Below are positions 18,059 to 27,663 of a DNA stretch of 64,000 nucleotides, in pieces (position 1 is the stretch's first letter; each line of letters begins with the position of its first letter). The stretch lies in assembly GCA_964557955.1 (NCBI GenBank), contig CAZLCS010000005.1, positions 154,526 through 218,525 of the forward strand, read 5' to 3'. The DNA is from JALOOX01 sp964557955. GTDB lineage: Bacteria > Desulfobacterota > Syntrophobacteria > Syntrophobacterales > Syntrophobacteraceae. Made by a program: the position numbers and the translations under genes. The notes below the pieces were generated by a model that saw only the letters and a program-made list of their open reading frames with translations, was not told the DNA's origin and made no database searches.

Positions 18059-21000
18059 TCAATTGCTGGAAATGTGGCACCTCTTCAGCACCGTCTGCAG
18101 GCAATCCTTGCCGAAATGCTGGGTCATTTCCTGAAAGAAGCCGGTGGTCGGGCTGACCTGGAGCTTGGGGCTGAGGGCGATGACAGCCTCGGCCTTGCCG
18201 TCCACATTGAGGTGCAGAACGGTCTTGCACTCACCCGGGTGCGTCATGAGCAGATGCCTGAGCCGGGTGAGCAAGTCCTGATCGGTGGTTCCGGCCGGGA
18301 GGTGGATATGCACCGCCTCCACGGTCTGAACCTGGGCGTCATCCAGGTTCAGGACCTTGGCGGCAATGACCTTGCTGCTCTTCTCGTCGTGCTGGACTTT
18401 GCCGATGACCACCACCGGGGCGTCGTCCTCCAGCAGGTCTTTACACTGCTGGTAAGTATCGGAAAACGATACCACTTCGATGGTCCCCTCCTTGTCTTCA
18501 AGAGTCAGGAAAGCCATTCGGTCGCCTTTTTTGGTGGTCAGTTCCTTGATCACGCTGAGAACCCCGCAGAGGATGACCTCGGCGCCCTCCCGATGTTCCT
18601 TGGCTCCCGTTGTCTGCGTCGTGCAAAGCTTGGCGATCTGGTCGGCATAGAGGTCGAGGGGGTGTCCGGAAATGTAAAAGCCCAGCGATTCCTTTTCATA
18701 CTGGAGCTTCATGCGGGAATCCCATTCGGGCACATCCGGGAGCTTGGGAGGGGCTGGGGTAACGTTCTTCTTGGCCCTGAGAAGGTCGAAGAGATTCATC
18801 TGACCCGATGCGCGGTCGCGCTGGTAGGCCTGGGCCCGATCCAGGGCCTCGTCCAGGGCGGCGAACACCTGAGCGCGGCTGGGATGCAGTGAATCGAACG
18901 CGCCGCACCGGATGAGCTGCTCGATGACGCGGCGGTTCACCTTCTGGCTGTCCACCCGCTGACAGAAGTCGTGAACGGATTTGAAAGGACCCTCTGTGTC
19001 GCGGCTCTGCAGGATCACCTCCACGGCAGATTCCCCAACGTTTTTGACGCCCCCCAGGCCAAACCGGATCTTTCCCTCGACCACCGAGAAGTCCTTGTAG
19101 CTGGCATTCACGTCGGGCGGCAGGATCTCGATCTTCTTCTCGCCGCACTCGTTGATGAGCTTGACAACGTGGTCGGTGCTGTTGAGGAAGCTGTTCAGCA
19201 GGGCGGCCATGAACTCCACAGGATAATGCGCTTTCAGGTAGGCGGTCTGGTAGGCGATGAGGGCGTACGCGGCGCTGTGAGATTTGTTGAAGCCGTATCC
19301 CGCGAACTTCTCCATGAGATCGAAGATGTGGTTCGCTTTGGCCTTGTCGATACGGTTCTGCTCGGTCCCGGAAAGAAAGCGGTCGCGCTGAGCCTTCATC
19401 TCTTCGGGCTTCTTCTTGCCCATGGCACGGCGCAGAATGTCGGCCTCCCCGAGAGTGTAGTTGGCCAGGACGCTGGCCACGTTCATGACCTGCTCCTGGT
19501 AGAGAATGACGCCGTAGGTAGGCTCGAGAATAGGCCGCAGCTCTTCGAGATCGTAGGTCACCTCGATCTGCCCGTGCTTTCCCTGGATGTAGTATTCCAC
19601 CATGCCGCTCTCGAGAGGGCCAGGCCGGTAGAGCGCCACGAGGGCGACGATGTCGGCAAAATTTTCGGGCCGCAGCCGCAGCAGGATGTCCCGCATCCCC
19701 GAGCTTTCCAGCTGGAAAACTCCCGTTGTGTCGGCCCTGCTGAGGAGGGCGTAGGTATCCGGGTCATCCAGGGTGAGCTCGTCCATCACCAGATCGATGC
19801 CGTGATTGTCGCGGATGAGCTGGACCGCGTTGTTGATGACCGTGAGGTTTCTCAGGCCCAGGAAGTCGAACTTGATGAGGCCCGCCTTCTCGACGTACTT
19901 CATGGAATACTGGGTGACGACTTCCTCGTCCTGCCCGCGATAGAGGGGCATGTAGTCGACAATGGGCTTGTCGGCCATGACCACTCCTGCGGCATGGGTC
20001 GAGGCATGGCGCGTGAGTCCCTCGAGGGCGAAGGCGATTTCGAAAAGCTCCCGGATCTGAGGGTCTTCGCGCTGGATTTCAGAGAAGCGGGGCTCGATCT
20101 GAAAAGCCTTCTCCAGGGTTATGCCCAGGGTCGGAGGGATCATCTTGGCAATCCGGTCCACTTCATTGTAGGGCATGGCCAGGGCCCGGCCCACATCCCT
20201 GATGACGGCCTTCGCCTGCATGGTCCCGAAGGTGGCGATCTGGGCCACCCGGTCCTTTCCATATTTTTCGGCGACGTACTTGAGCACTTCCTCGCGGCCG
20301 TGGACGCAGAAGTCCACGTCGATATCCGGCATGCTGATGCGCTCCCGGTTCAGGAATCGCTCGAAGATGAGGCCGTGCTCGATGGGGTCCAGGTCGGTGA
20401 TCTTCATGACATAGGCCACGAGGCTGCCCGCTGCGGATCCGCGGCCGGGACCGACGGGGATCTTTCGATTCTTGGCGTAGTTGATGAAATCGGCCACGAT
20501 GAGAAAGTAGGCGGCAAACCCCATTTCCTTGATGACGTTGAGCTCGTAGCGGAGCCGCTCCTCGTAGTGCTTTGTATCCTCATCGGAGAAATCGGGGCGC
20601 CTTTTGCGGATGAGGGCCAGCCGATCTCGAAACCCTTCCCAGGCGGATTTCTCGAAGCGGTCGTCGACGCTTTCTCCGGGGTCCAGGGGAAAGGCCGGGA
20701 AATGGTACTGTCCGAGCTCGAGCTTGAGATTGCATTGTTCGGCGATGCGAAAGGTGTTTTCAAGGGCCTCCGGAACGTGGGCGAATTCGCGGGCCATCTC
20801 ATCGGGCGACTTGAAATAGAGATGGTCCGTCTGGAACTTCATGCGCTTCTCATCGAGGATAGTCTTGCCGGTCTGGATGCAAAGCAAGATTTCGTGGGCG
20901 CGGGCGTCGCTTCGGCGCAGGTAGTGGCAGTCGTTGGTCGCCACGAGCGGGAGCTCCAGCTCCCTGCCAAGGGCGATCAGACCGTCGTTGACAACGGCCT

Positions 21001-21568
21001 GCTCCGGAAGCCCGTTGGCCTGGAGCTCGAGGTAGAATCCATCCGGCCCGAAAATATCCGCGTATTCCCGTGCGGCCCGCCGCGCGTGCTCGAGCTGGTT
21101 CTTCAGCAGGTGGGAGGCCACTTCTCCCTTGAGGCAGGCGGAGAGGGCGATCAGTCCTTCGGAGTGCTGCCGCAGGATTTCCTTGTCGATGCGGGGCTTG
21201 TAGTAGAAGCCCTCAAGGTAGGCGGCGGAGACGAGCTTGAGCAGGTTCTGGTAGCCCGCCCGGTCCCTGGCCAGGAGCAGCAGGTGGTAGTTTCGGTCCT
21301 CTTCGTTGGGGCTGCCGGCCTCACCTCTCACCTGCCGGTCGAATCGGCTGCGGGGAGCGAGGTAAACCTCGCAGCCGATGATAGGCTTGATGTCGGCGCT
21401 CTTGGCCGTCTCGTAGAGCTCGAGGGCGCCGAACATGTTGCCGTGATCGGTGATGGTGACCGCCGGCATCTCGTAGCTTCGTGCCGTCTGGATCAGATCC
21501 TTCAAGCGAATGGCGCCATCCAGGAGGCTGTATTGCGTATGGACGTGCAGGTGAACAAACGGGCTCAT
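18059..21568 (-). CDS. dnaE: DNA polymerase III alpha subunit
   Basis: The 1169-residue replicative polymerase catalytic subunit. It opens with the PHP domain (FVHLHVHTQYSLLDG). The polymerase palm carries GPGRGSAAGS and PDIDVDF with catalytic D415 and D417. The fingers and beta-clamp regions follow, then a helix-hairpin-helix (GVKNVGESAVE) and a C-terminal OB-fold/tau-binding part ending near residue 1169. The length is that of DnaE1. The ATG at 21568 is preceded by GAGGA at six bases. No accessory genes adjoin. Error-prone DnaE2 is unlikely given the length and the absence of imuA/imuB neighbours. Confidence 0.97.
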   Translation of the reverse strand: MSPFVHLHVHTQYSLLDGAIRLKDLIQTARSYEMPAVTITDHGNMFGALELYETAKSADIKPIIGCEVYLAPRSRFDRQVRGEAGSPNEEDRNYHLLLLARDRAGYQNLLKLVSAAYLEGFYYKPRIDKEILRQHSEGLIALSACLKGEVASHLLKNQLEHARRAAREYADIFGPDGFYLELQANGLPEQAVVNDGLIALGRELELPLVATNDCHYLRRSDARAHEILLCIQTGKTILDEKRMKFQTDHLYFKSPDEMAREFAHVPEALENTFRIAEQCNLKLELGQYHFPAFPLDPGESVDDRFEKSAWEGFRDRLALIRKRRPDFSDEDTKHYEERLRYELNVIKEMGFAAYFLIVADFINYAKNRKIPVGPGRGSAAGSLVAYVMKITDLDPIEHGLIFERFLNRERISMPDIDVDFCVHGREEVLKYVAEKYGKDRVAQIATFGTMQAKAVIRDVGRALAMPYNEVDRIAKMIPPTLGITLEKAFQIEPRFSEIQREDPQIRELFEIAFALEGLTRHASTHAAGVVMADKPIVDYMPLYRGQDEEVVTQYSMKYVEKAGLIKFDFLGLRNLTVINNAVQLIRDNHGIDLVMDELTLDDPDTYALLSRADTTGVFQLESSGMRDILLRLRPENFADIVALVALYRPGPLESGMVEYYIQGKHGQIEVTYDLEELRPILEPTYGVILYQEQVMNVASVLANYTLGEADILRRAMGKKKPEEMKAQRDRFLSGTEQNRIDKAKANHIFDLMEKFAGYGFNKSHSAAYALIAYQTAYLKAHYPVEFMAALLNSFLNSTDHVVKLINECGEKKIEILPPDVNASYKDFSVVEGKIRFGLGGVKNVGESAVEVILQSRDTEGPFKSVHDFCQRVDSQKVNRRVIEQLIRCGAFDSLHPSRAQVFAALDEALDRAQAYQRDRASGQMNLFDLLRAKKNVTPAPPKLPDVPEWDSRMKLQYEKESLGFYISGHPLDLYADQIAKLCTTQTTGAKEHREGAEVILCGVLSVIKELTTKKGDRMAFLTLEDKEGTIEVVSFSDTYQQCKDLLEDDAPVVVIGKVQHDEKSSKVIAAKVLNLDDAQVQTVEAVHIHLPAGTTDQDLLTRLRHLLMTHPGECKTVLHLNVDGKAEAVIALSPKLQVSPTTGFFQEMTQHFGKDCLQTVLKRCHISSN

Positions 21569-22019
21569 GGTGTATCCTCAGAAGGGTTGGTCTTTTGCGG
21601 CAAGGTTGGTGCTGCATGGCCTCCGGATTCGGGGCCAGTGGCAGTGAATCACAGGGCGGTACCGGCTGCCCGAAGCTTGTCTGTGGCTGACTGATCCCGC
21701 ATCGGCAGACTCCGCACGGCCCGTGAAACCCGGCTTGAAATGGTTCGGCGGAATCAGTTCAACAAGCTCCCTCCAACAGCATTGAGCTCCCCAAAGGCCG
21801 GACGTTGCCTGCAGCGTGTTTTGGGTTTAAGCTACCGACTGGCCCAATTCTGTGCAATGGGTCGCCACCACTCCGTCGAAACCCTTTGATCCTGTGAAGT
21901 GTCGCAAGGGTTGAGAGTCTTTCCCATCGATCGGGGTGGTGGACCTCGGGAGGGTCGAATCGTAATCCTCACTGCACGGGTAGCTACTTTAGTAGCAGAG
22001 AATTCGAGGTGAAGCAACG
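21569..22019. other. Intergenic region, no gene seen
   Basis: This 451-bp gap separates the divergent dnaE and the CAP-domain gene. I see no convincing ORF, tRNA or terminator. A small perfect hairpin, gctac-ttta-gtagc, lies near 21982-21996, and AGGTGA before 22020 serves the next gene. Promoters for both genes must lie here but none stands out. Confidence 0.5.
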
Positions 22020-22535
22020 ATGGGTCGTTGGATGTGTGGACAGATCATTGTATGGAGCCAGTTCGTGGTAATTCTGGGGGCCCTGTTGGCTGCATCCTGT
22101 ACCAGTCCGGTTTACAGGACCACTTGGACGGTGCCGAAGCCGCCTGTTGAAACCTACCGGAAGCATGAACCGGTTCGTGTCGGCCTCGAGCGTGAGCTCT
22201 ACGGACTGATCATCCGGGATAACGGAAGGCTGCGGTGGGATGATTGTCTGGCCGCCGTCGCTCAAGTGCGCGCCAGAGAAATGGCCCGGAGCGGGCGGTT
22301 CGATCACAAGGACCCGAAAACCGGCAGGAACCCTGTCTGGAATCTCGTCTGGTCCTGCAGCAGCTACAGTTTTGCAGGAGAGAACCTGGTACGGGGCGAT
22401 GCCACACCTCAAGCCATGCACCAGGCACTCATGAAAAGCCCATCGCACCGCGCAAACCTGCTCAATCCGGAGTACCAGGTGGTGGGAATCGGCTGCTATG
22501 GCAACCTTTGCGTTCAGCTTTTTGCCGGATACTGA
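22020..22535 (+). CDS. CAP-domain (SCP/YkwD-like) lipoprotein
   Basis: A 171-residue exported protein with an N-terminal hydrophobic signal and lipobox LAASC (C28). The CAP domain shows RFDHKDPKTGRNP, FAGENLVRG, MKSPSHRANLLNPEY and a closing VGIGCYGNLCVQLF, the usual order for bacterial YkwD-like proteins. The His and Glu of the CAP cavity are in FDHKD and AGENL. Bacterial CAP proteins are extracytoplasmic and mostly of unknown function. The ATG has AGGTGA upstream. tRNA-His lies 143 bp further on. Confidence 0.88.
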   Translation: MGRWMCGQIIVWSQFVVILGALLAASCTSPVYRTTWTVPKPPVETYRKHEPVRVGLERELYGLIIRDNGRLRWDDCLAAVAQVRAREMARSGRFDHKDPKTGRNPVWNLVWSCSSYSFAGENLVRGDATPQAMHQALMKSPSHRANLLNPEYQVVGIGCYGNLCVQLFAGY

Positions 22536-22626
22536 CTCCAGTTCGAGGGAGGCAGCGGGAGGGCTGGAAAGGCATGGCCAGGCCTGTTGAGGGGTAGGAG
22601 ACCAAACTCTAACGATTGAATTGTTC

Positions 22627-22655
22627 TTGATTCGAAGGCCATTGTCTGGTATCAA
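22627..22655 (+). promoter_or_regulatory. Putative sigma-70 promoter for tRNA-His
   Basis: TTGATT (22627-22632), a 17-bp spacer and TATCAA (22650-22655) are each a four-of-six match to the -35 and -10 hexamers. Transcription would start about 20 bp before the tRNA. The match is modest. Confidence 0.4.
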
Positions 22656-22678
22656 AACAACTTCTCGACTTCACTTAT

Positions 22679-22755
22679 GGTGGGTGTAGCTCAACGGTTA
22701 GAGCACTGGGTTGTGGCCCCAGAGGCTGTGGGTTCGAGTCCCATCACTCACCCCA
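22679..22755 (+). tRNA. tRNA-His (GTG anticodon)
   Basis: A complete cloverleaf can be drawn. The extra 5' G-1 (22679) pairs with C73, the hallmark of tRNA-His. The acceptor gtgggtg pairs with cactcac. The anticodon stem ctggg/cccag encloses loop ttgtggc with GTG at positions 34-36. The T-arm is gtggg-ttcgagt-cccat, and the CCA end is encoded (22753-22755). A promoter-like sequence precedes it and a hairpin terminator follows. Confidence 0.97.
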
Positions 22756-22763
22756 TCACTTTC

Positions 22764-22795
22764 AAGGACTTGGCTGTGCCGGTGAGTCCTTTTTG
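22764..22795 (+). terminator. Rho-independent terminator of tRNA-His
   Basis: Stem aaggact (22764-22770) pairs with agtcctt (22785-22791) around a 14-base loop and is followed by a short T-run. It begins nine bases after the CCA end. Confidence 0.7.
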
Positions 22796-23101
22796 TCTGG
22801 CTCCGACTATCTCCAGCCCTGTTTTCAACCTTTCATTCTCTTTCGATGGGCAGTGGTAAGCATGGGTCTCGGGGGTGCATAGCGCTGCCTTTGATCATTG
22901 CTCTTTATACTCGCATGCCCAGACCCTTCCATTGGACCTGGTCCTGGGAGGAAGAATATGCCGAGCTCGAAGTTTGTGCCCAGTGTTGCCGCTCAAATTA
23001 ATCTGACTTTAATGGCCTGATTATCCTGGACTAATGGAAAAGTGATCAGGGTATTTCGACTGGCTGCTGGGTATCTGGCAAGGATGGCCCCAGGGAGACT
23101 C

Positions 23102-23440
23102 TCATGAGCTTTCGACGATTTGCCTGGCGAGTCGGGTGGTTCGCTCGAGGTAGCAATCGATTCTCCTGGGTCCGCGGTGGTTTTTCCAGGAAGCCCTCTC
23201 ATCCAGGATGCGAGCCCTGATCTGGTGGTCGGGAAGCCCTCTTCTGGCATGGGCGATGGCGTAGGCAAAGTCGGTTGCGGACTCATCGGGACGCTGGAAG
23301 TTATCCCGGGAAAGTCTATCTGGACGACACACAGTGCCCCTTCGAGGGGGATGGGAAAGCCTGGCAGGTTCAAGGGGTTGATCAGCAAGGGTTGGGATAT
23401 GGACCTGGGATGCCCGGTCGACCCAGATGAGCTTTGAAAG
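23102..23440 (-). pseudogene. Remnant of RepB-type DNA primase / mobile-element replication protein
   Basis: The minus-strand reading frame ending at 23102 encodes a segment containing DESATDFAYAIAHARRGLP, followed by RARILDERASWKNHRG and YLERTTRLARQIVES. This pattern is typical of the C-terminal part of RepB-like primases on plasmids and integrative elements. There is no catalytic N-terminal part and no credible start, so it is a 5'-truncated remnant. It sits about 350 bp from tRNA-His and next to a transposase remnant, consistent with an old integration site. The family assignment is from motif memory, not a search. Confidence 0.45.
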
Positions 23441-23464
23441 CGGGTAGTGTCCTGAAGGTGCCGC

Positions 23465-23665
23465 TTGCGCAACCCGCAGTTGGGGCAGGTGCACTATTCA
23501 CAGAACCGCATCGAGTCTTACCACCGATTACGCTCAGCCATTGCCCAAGTGGCCGGTAAGAAGGAGTTGACTGGCAGTACCGACATCGAAATCGAGATCA
23601 GCAACCAGTGCGGACGGCTCATCGGAAACGTGATCATCTATTACAACTCCGCCATCCCCAAACCG
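23465..23665 (+). pseudogene. tnpA: Fragment of Tn3-family transposase (C-terminal end)
   Basis: The plus frame encodes YSQNRIESYHRLRSAIAQVA, then KKELTGSTDIEIEISNQCGR and LIGNVIIYYNSAI. This is the conserved end of Tn3-type transposases, including the closing catalytic-region helix and the NQCGRL signature. Only about 60 of the roughly 950-1000 residues remain. Homology stops abruptly on both sides and no 38-bp terminal repeat is visible. It is a decayed insertion. Confidence 0.7.
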
Positions 23666-23878
23666 GTCGAGGGAAGGCTCCCATGGGGATGGATTCGGAG
23701 CGGGAAGAGCCGGCTGCCCCGACGGTGAATCCGCGCCGTTCGAAAGGCTTGGATTGTTCTCGTGCGGTACGGTTTGTGCTTCAAGATTGGAATGCTGTTC
23801 AGATCTTGAAAGGGAATTGGAGACCATCTCAAAATAAGGGAATACACAGATGAGGACGTGGGAGGTCAGGGAGACGGA

Positions 23879-25963
23879 GTGAGAAAGACCTACAAGATCA
23901 GCCCCGGGTCACGTTCACCTCAGGGGGCGAGCGTCGATGAGGGCGGGATTAACTTCAGCCTGTTCAGTCGTTACGCGACGGCCATGGAGTTGGTTATCTA
24001 CGATGAAGCGGAGAGCCTGGAGCCTCTCCTGCGGATTCCGCTGGACCCGGAAACTCATCGCACCTATTACAATTGGCATGTTCGTGTCGAGGGTCTGCAA
24101 CCTCCCGTGCACTACACCTGGCATGTGGATGGTCCCAATGACCCGAAGAGAACGGGGTTCCGGTTTGATCGTGAAAAGGCTCTGGTGGATCCCTTCGCCG
24201 TGGCTGTCACTCAGGGTTTATGGAACCGCGCACGAGCGTGCCGGCCGGGGAACAATGATGCCTGCTCCATTCGAGGTTTGGTCCCTCGGGATGACGGCTA
24301 CGACTGGGAGGGGGATGCCCCGCTGAACCGCCCGCTTGAGAACGCCGTGATCTACGAAATGCATGTGGCGGGATTCACACGACATCCATCGTCCGGGGTG
24401 GTTCACCCCGGAACATTTGCCGGGCTCATCGAGAAGATTCCTTATCTAAAGGAGCTTGGGGTCACCGATGTGGAGCTTATGCCCGTCATGGCCTTCGATG
24501 AGCAGGATGTGCCCTTCGGTGCAGCTGCCCTCGGGCTCAAGAATTACTGGGGATACAGCACCCACAGTTACTATTCGCCCCACCCCGGATATTGCAGAAC
24601 CCCCAAGCTCGGTACTCACCGCAACGAGTTCCGGGACATGGTCAAGGCACTCCACAGGGCGGGGATTGGGGTCATCCTGGACGTGGTCTTCAACCACACG
24701 GCGGAGGGCGGACCGGACGGTCCCACCATCAACTTCAGGGGCCTGGCCAATTACGGCTTTTATCACCTGGATCCGGACGATTTCAGCCGATATCGCGACT
24801 ATACCGGCTGCGGGAACACCGTGAACTGCAATCATCCCGTTGTGACCCGTTTTATTGTCAAGTGTTTGGAATACTGGGTGAAAGAGATGCATGTGGATGG
24901 GTTTCGCTTCGATCTTGCGAGCGTTCTGGTGCGGGGCCAGGATGGCGAGCCCCTTTACTATGCTCCGGTTCCCTGGCACATTGAGCTCTCGGATGTCCTG
25001 TCGCATACGCATATCATCGCCGAAGCCTGGGATGCCGGGGGACTCTATCAGGTGGGGGATTTTCCCGGCTATCGCTGGTCGGAATGGAACGGCCGCTACC
25101 GGGATGTGATCCGCCGGTTCGTGAGGGGTGACGGAGGTCTGATCGGCGAGGTGGCCACGCGCATTTCGGGGAGCAGCGACCTTTATGAATCGGCAGGACG
25201 GCTTCCCGCCAGCAGCGTCAACTTCATCACGTGTCACGATGGATTCACTTTGCGCGATCTGGTGAGCTACAACACCAAGCACAACGAGGCCAACGGGGAG
25301 GAAAACCGGGATGGAAGCGACGATAACCTGAGCTGGAACCATGGTGCGGAAGGCGGCTCGGCGAATCTGAAGATCCTCGGGCTTCGCCGACGGCAGGCCA
25401 GGAACTTCATGGCGATTCTCATGCTGAGCAAAGGAGTCCCCATGATTCTCGCGGGCGATGAAGTGCTCAGGACTCAACAAGGCAACAACAATGGCTACTG
25501 TCAGGATAACGAGCTGAGCTGGTTCGACTGGACCCTGCCGGAAAAGGAGAAGGAGGTCCTCCGATTCACGCGCGCGCTCATCGCCTTCCGCAAGCGGCAT
25601 CCTTGTCTCACTAGAAACCGCTTTCTCTCCGGAGACAAGAGGAACAGGGGACGATTCCCTGACGTCTCGTGGCACGGCGCCGGGCTCAACCGGCCGCCCT
25701 GGGACGATCCCGATGGTCGGATCCTGGCGTTCACCCTGGGTGCGGCGGCTGAAGGCGAGGAAGACGTGCACGTCATGCTGAACATGTCGAACGATTTCGT
25801 GGAAATGGAGCTCCCTCGGCTTCTGGGGGCCAGGTGGCATCGAGCGGTGGACACCTGGCTGGCCAGCCCCCAGGATGTGCTGGAGCCTCCTGAACAGCCG
25901 GCCGTCACCAAAGCCCGCTACCGGGTGGCGCCCCGAAGCGTCGTGGTGCTCGAGGCCAGGTGA
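23879..25963 (+). CDS. glgX: Glycogen debranching enzyme (isoamylase-type GH13)
   Basis: A 694-residue enzyme hydrolysing alpha-1,6 branches of glycogen or limit dextrin. An N-terminal CBM48-like domain (residues 1-130) precedes the GH13 TIM barrel. The nucleophile is D345 in GFRFDLA, the acid/base is E382 in IIAEAWD, and the transition-state stabiliser is D454 in TCHDGFT; VVFNHTAEGG is conserved region I. The motif NYWGYST and the length fit GlgX/TreX. A GTG start at 23879 is favoured by GGAG five bases before it; another GTG at 23858 would add seven residues. A HAD-like gene follows 24 bp later, probably in the same transcript. No other glycogen genes are present nearby. Confidence 0.93.
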   Translation: MRKTYKISPGSRSPQGASVDEGGINFSLFSRYATAMELVIYDEAESLEPLLRIPLDPETHRTYYNWHVRVEGLQPPVHYTWHVDGPNDPKRTGFRFDREKALVDPFAVAVTQGLWNRARACRPGNNDACSIRGLVPRDDGYDWEGDAPLNRPLENAVIYEMHVAGFTRHPSSGVVHPGTFAGLIEKIPYLKELGVTDVELMPVMAFDEQDVPFGAAALGLKNYWGYSTHSYYSPHPGYCRTPKLGTHRNEFRDMVKALHRAGIGVILDVVFNHTAEGGPDGPTINFRGLANYGFYHLDPDDFSRYRDYTGCGNTVNCNHPVVTRFIVKCLEYWVKEMHVDGFRFDLASVLVRGQDGEPLYYAPVPWHIELSDVLSHTHIIAEAWDAGGLYQVGDFPGYRWSEWNGRYRDVIRRFVRGDGGLIGEVATRISGSSDLYESAGRLPASSVNFITCHDGFTLRDLVSYNTKHNEANGEENRDGSDDNLSWNHGAEGGSANLKILGLRRRQARNFMAILMLSKGVPMILAGDEVLRTQQGNNNGYCQDNELSWFDWTLPEKEKEVLRFTRALIAFRKRHPCLTRNRFLSGDKRNRGRFPDVSWHGAGLNRPPWDDPDGRILAFTLGAAAEGEEDVHVMLNMSNDFVEMELPRLLGARWHRAVDTWLASPQDVLEPPEQPAVTKARYRVAPRSVVVLEAR

Positions 25964-25987
25964 CACACCACCGGACAGGAGCGGATC

Positions 25988-26719
25988 ATGCGAAAATACC
26001 GGGCAATTCTCTCTTCGGACTGGAACGAGTGCCTGGCCCCCTGCGGCCCGTTCGATTTCATCTCTTTCAGCCATCCCGGACTGCGGGACAGGCTGACCAA
26101 CGTCTTCCGCCAGTACACGACCAATGCCATCACGCTGGGGGATGCCGTGCGAAGCCTCCAGCAGATGCTCCCCCGCCCCATCTCGGCTGAGGAGATGGAT
26201 GGATACCTGGATGCATCCTTCGAGACATACCCTGGATTGGGGGAGTGGATCGAATGGTGCCGGTCCCGCGACATCCTCTTCATGGTCAACACCACGGGGA
26301 TGGTGGGGTACTTTCAGCGTATTTTCGCCAAGGGGCTGCTGCCGACGGTTCCCGCACTTTCCGCCCACCCCATGCTTCGCTTTGAGAACCTTCCGTCGGA
26401 TCCCGGTTTGATCCTGGAGCTCCTGGAGATCCAGGATAAACCCAGGAACACTGAGGCTGCCCTGCGCTCCTTCGGGATCACGTCACGGAAGATCATCGTC
26501 ATGGGAGACAGCGGGGGGGACGGCCCACACTTCGAATGGGGGGCAAAGAGCGGGGCGCTCCTCATCGGGAGCATGACAAAAGCCTCTCTCATGGCTTACT
26601 GCCAGGAAAGGGGAATAGAGATCGATGTGCAGTTTGGTGGAGGAGGGGAGAAGAGCGGGTCGGTGGGCCGGAGCTTCATGGAACTGGCGCCTCTTGTTGA
26701 CGAATACCTCCATCGTTGA
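25988..26719 (+). CDS. HAD-superfamily-like hydrolase with altered motif I
   Basis: A 243-residue protein with a HAD-like layout. Motif I is SSDWNECL (D11, with Asn13 in place of the usual second Asp), motif II is MVNTTGM, and motif IV is MGDSGGDGPHFEWG. A small cap region occupies about residues 20-90. Standard HAD phosphatases need the second Asp as general acid, so a true phosphatase role is uncertain. The GGAG-led ATG at 25988 and the 24-bp gap tie it to glgX. Its last 44 bp overlap the convergent nudC gene. Substrate unknown. Confidence 0.65.
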   Translation: MRKYRAILSSDWNECLAPCGPFDFISFSHPGLRDRLTNVFRQYTTNAITLGDAVRSLQQMLPRPISAEEMDGYLDASFETYPGLGEWIEWCRSRDILFMVNTTGMVGYFQRIFAKGLLPTVPALSAHPMLRFENLPSDPGLILELLEIQDKPRNTEAALRSFGITSRKIIVMGDSGGDGPHFEWGAKSGALLIGSMTKASLMAYCQERGIEIDVQFGGGGEKSGSVGRSFMELAPLVDEYLHR

Positions 26720-27542
26720 TCCCCGCGCTCCCGGACTCCACGAACCAGTCGATGAGCTGACGGGCGATGCTGATCTTCTCGGGAATCCAGGGAAGGCTGG
26801 TCCGGCGAAACCAGCCGGCATCGGCGATTTCGGCGGGGTCAGGGCGGAGCTCGCCCTGGGAGTACTCGGCCGTGAAAGCGACCATCAATGAATGGGGAAA
26901 CGGCCAGGACTGGCTTCCGAAGTAGCGGATGTTCCTGACTTCAATCCCCACCTCTTCGCGAACCTCCCGCTGCACGCATTCTTCAAGGGTCTCTCCCGGA
27001 TCCACGTAACCCGCCAGCACACTGTAAAAGCCATCGGGAAAACGCTGAGCCCGGGCCAGGAGAAGCTCGTCACCCCGGGTCACCGCCATGATGACGGCGG
27101 GTGCAAGCCTCGGAAAGCTCATGAGGCCGCACCGGGGGCAAAGCTTGGCGCGTTCCTCCTCCATGGTCCGTGTGGGGGCTCCGCACTGTCCGCAATACTG
27201 GTGCGTGCGGTCCCAGAAAACGATCTGTTTCGCACGCACGGCGACGTCAAACAGGTCTTGCTCCAGGACGCCGAAAAGCCGGCGCAGCCCCTGGAAAACC
27301 CAACCGTCCGGCGGCGATGCCTCTCCCGGCAGCTCGGCCGAAAAGCATGGCTTCCCGTCCAGAAGTCCAAGAAACTGCGTGCGCAAAGGCCTGATCCCCA
27401 GCTCGGCCAGCTCCCGCTCAAGCAGCGGAACCGTGGCCCCCGGGTTCCTCAAACGGACCAGCAGCCTCTCGCTGGAGAATGCAAACCAGTAGCCGGGTCC
27501 TTGAGGTTCAACGGGAGGCTTCACCCCGGGAGCGAAAGGCAT
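26676..27542 (-). CDS. nudC: NAD+ diphosphatase (NADH pyrophosphatase / RNA de-NADding enzyme)
   Basis: A 288-residue Nudix hydrolase cleaving NADH, or NAD caps on RNA, to NMN(H) and AMP. An N-terminal domain is followed by a zinc ribbon with CGQCG and CPRCG (C117, C120, C135, C138). The Nudix box is intact: GYVDPGETLEECVQREVREE (cited to 20 residues) followed by VGIE. The NudC-specific SQSWPFPHSLM comes next. The ATG at 27542 has GGAG at eight bases; a GTG at 27551 is less well placed. Confidence 0.95.
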   Translation of the reverse strand: MPFAPGVKPPVEPQGPGYWFAFSSERLLVRLRNPGATVPLLERELAELGIRPLRTQFLGLLDGKPCFSAELPGEASPPDGWVFQGLRRLFGVLEQDLFDVAVRAKQIVFWDRTHQYCGQCGAPTRTMEEERAKLCPRCGLMSFPRLAPAVIMAVTRGDELLLARAQRFPDGFYSVLAGYVDPGETLEECVQREVREEVGIEVRNIRYFGSQSWPFPHSLMVAFTAEYSQGELRPDPAEIADAGWFRRTSLPWIPEKISIARQLIDWFVESGSAGINDGGIRQQEAPVP

Positions 27543-27663
27543 CGAAAACACTCCTCATCACGATATCATTCAGCACATGAGTCTGCAGGCGGGTCTCCGA
27601 GATTATCTCAAAACCGCTTGGCTCGCCGAATGTCATTCCCAGCCCATGCAGCATGCATCTCGC

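Noticed and set aside
18971..21694. 907-codon open frame on the plus strand
   Set aside because: It is exactly antisense to dnaE and reflects GC-rich codon use; there is no recognisable protein or ribosome-binding site.
24446..26368. 640-codon minus-strand frame across glgX and the HAD gene
   Set aside because: Spans two clear plus-strand genes and has no family features.
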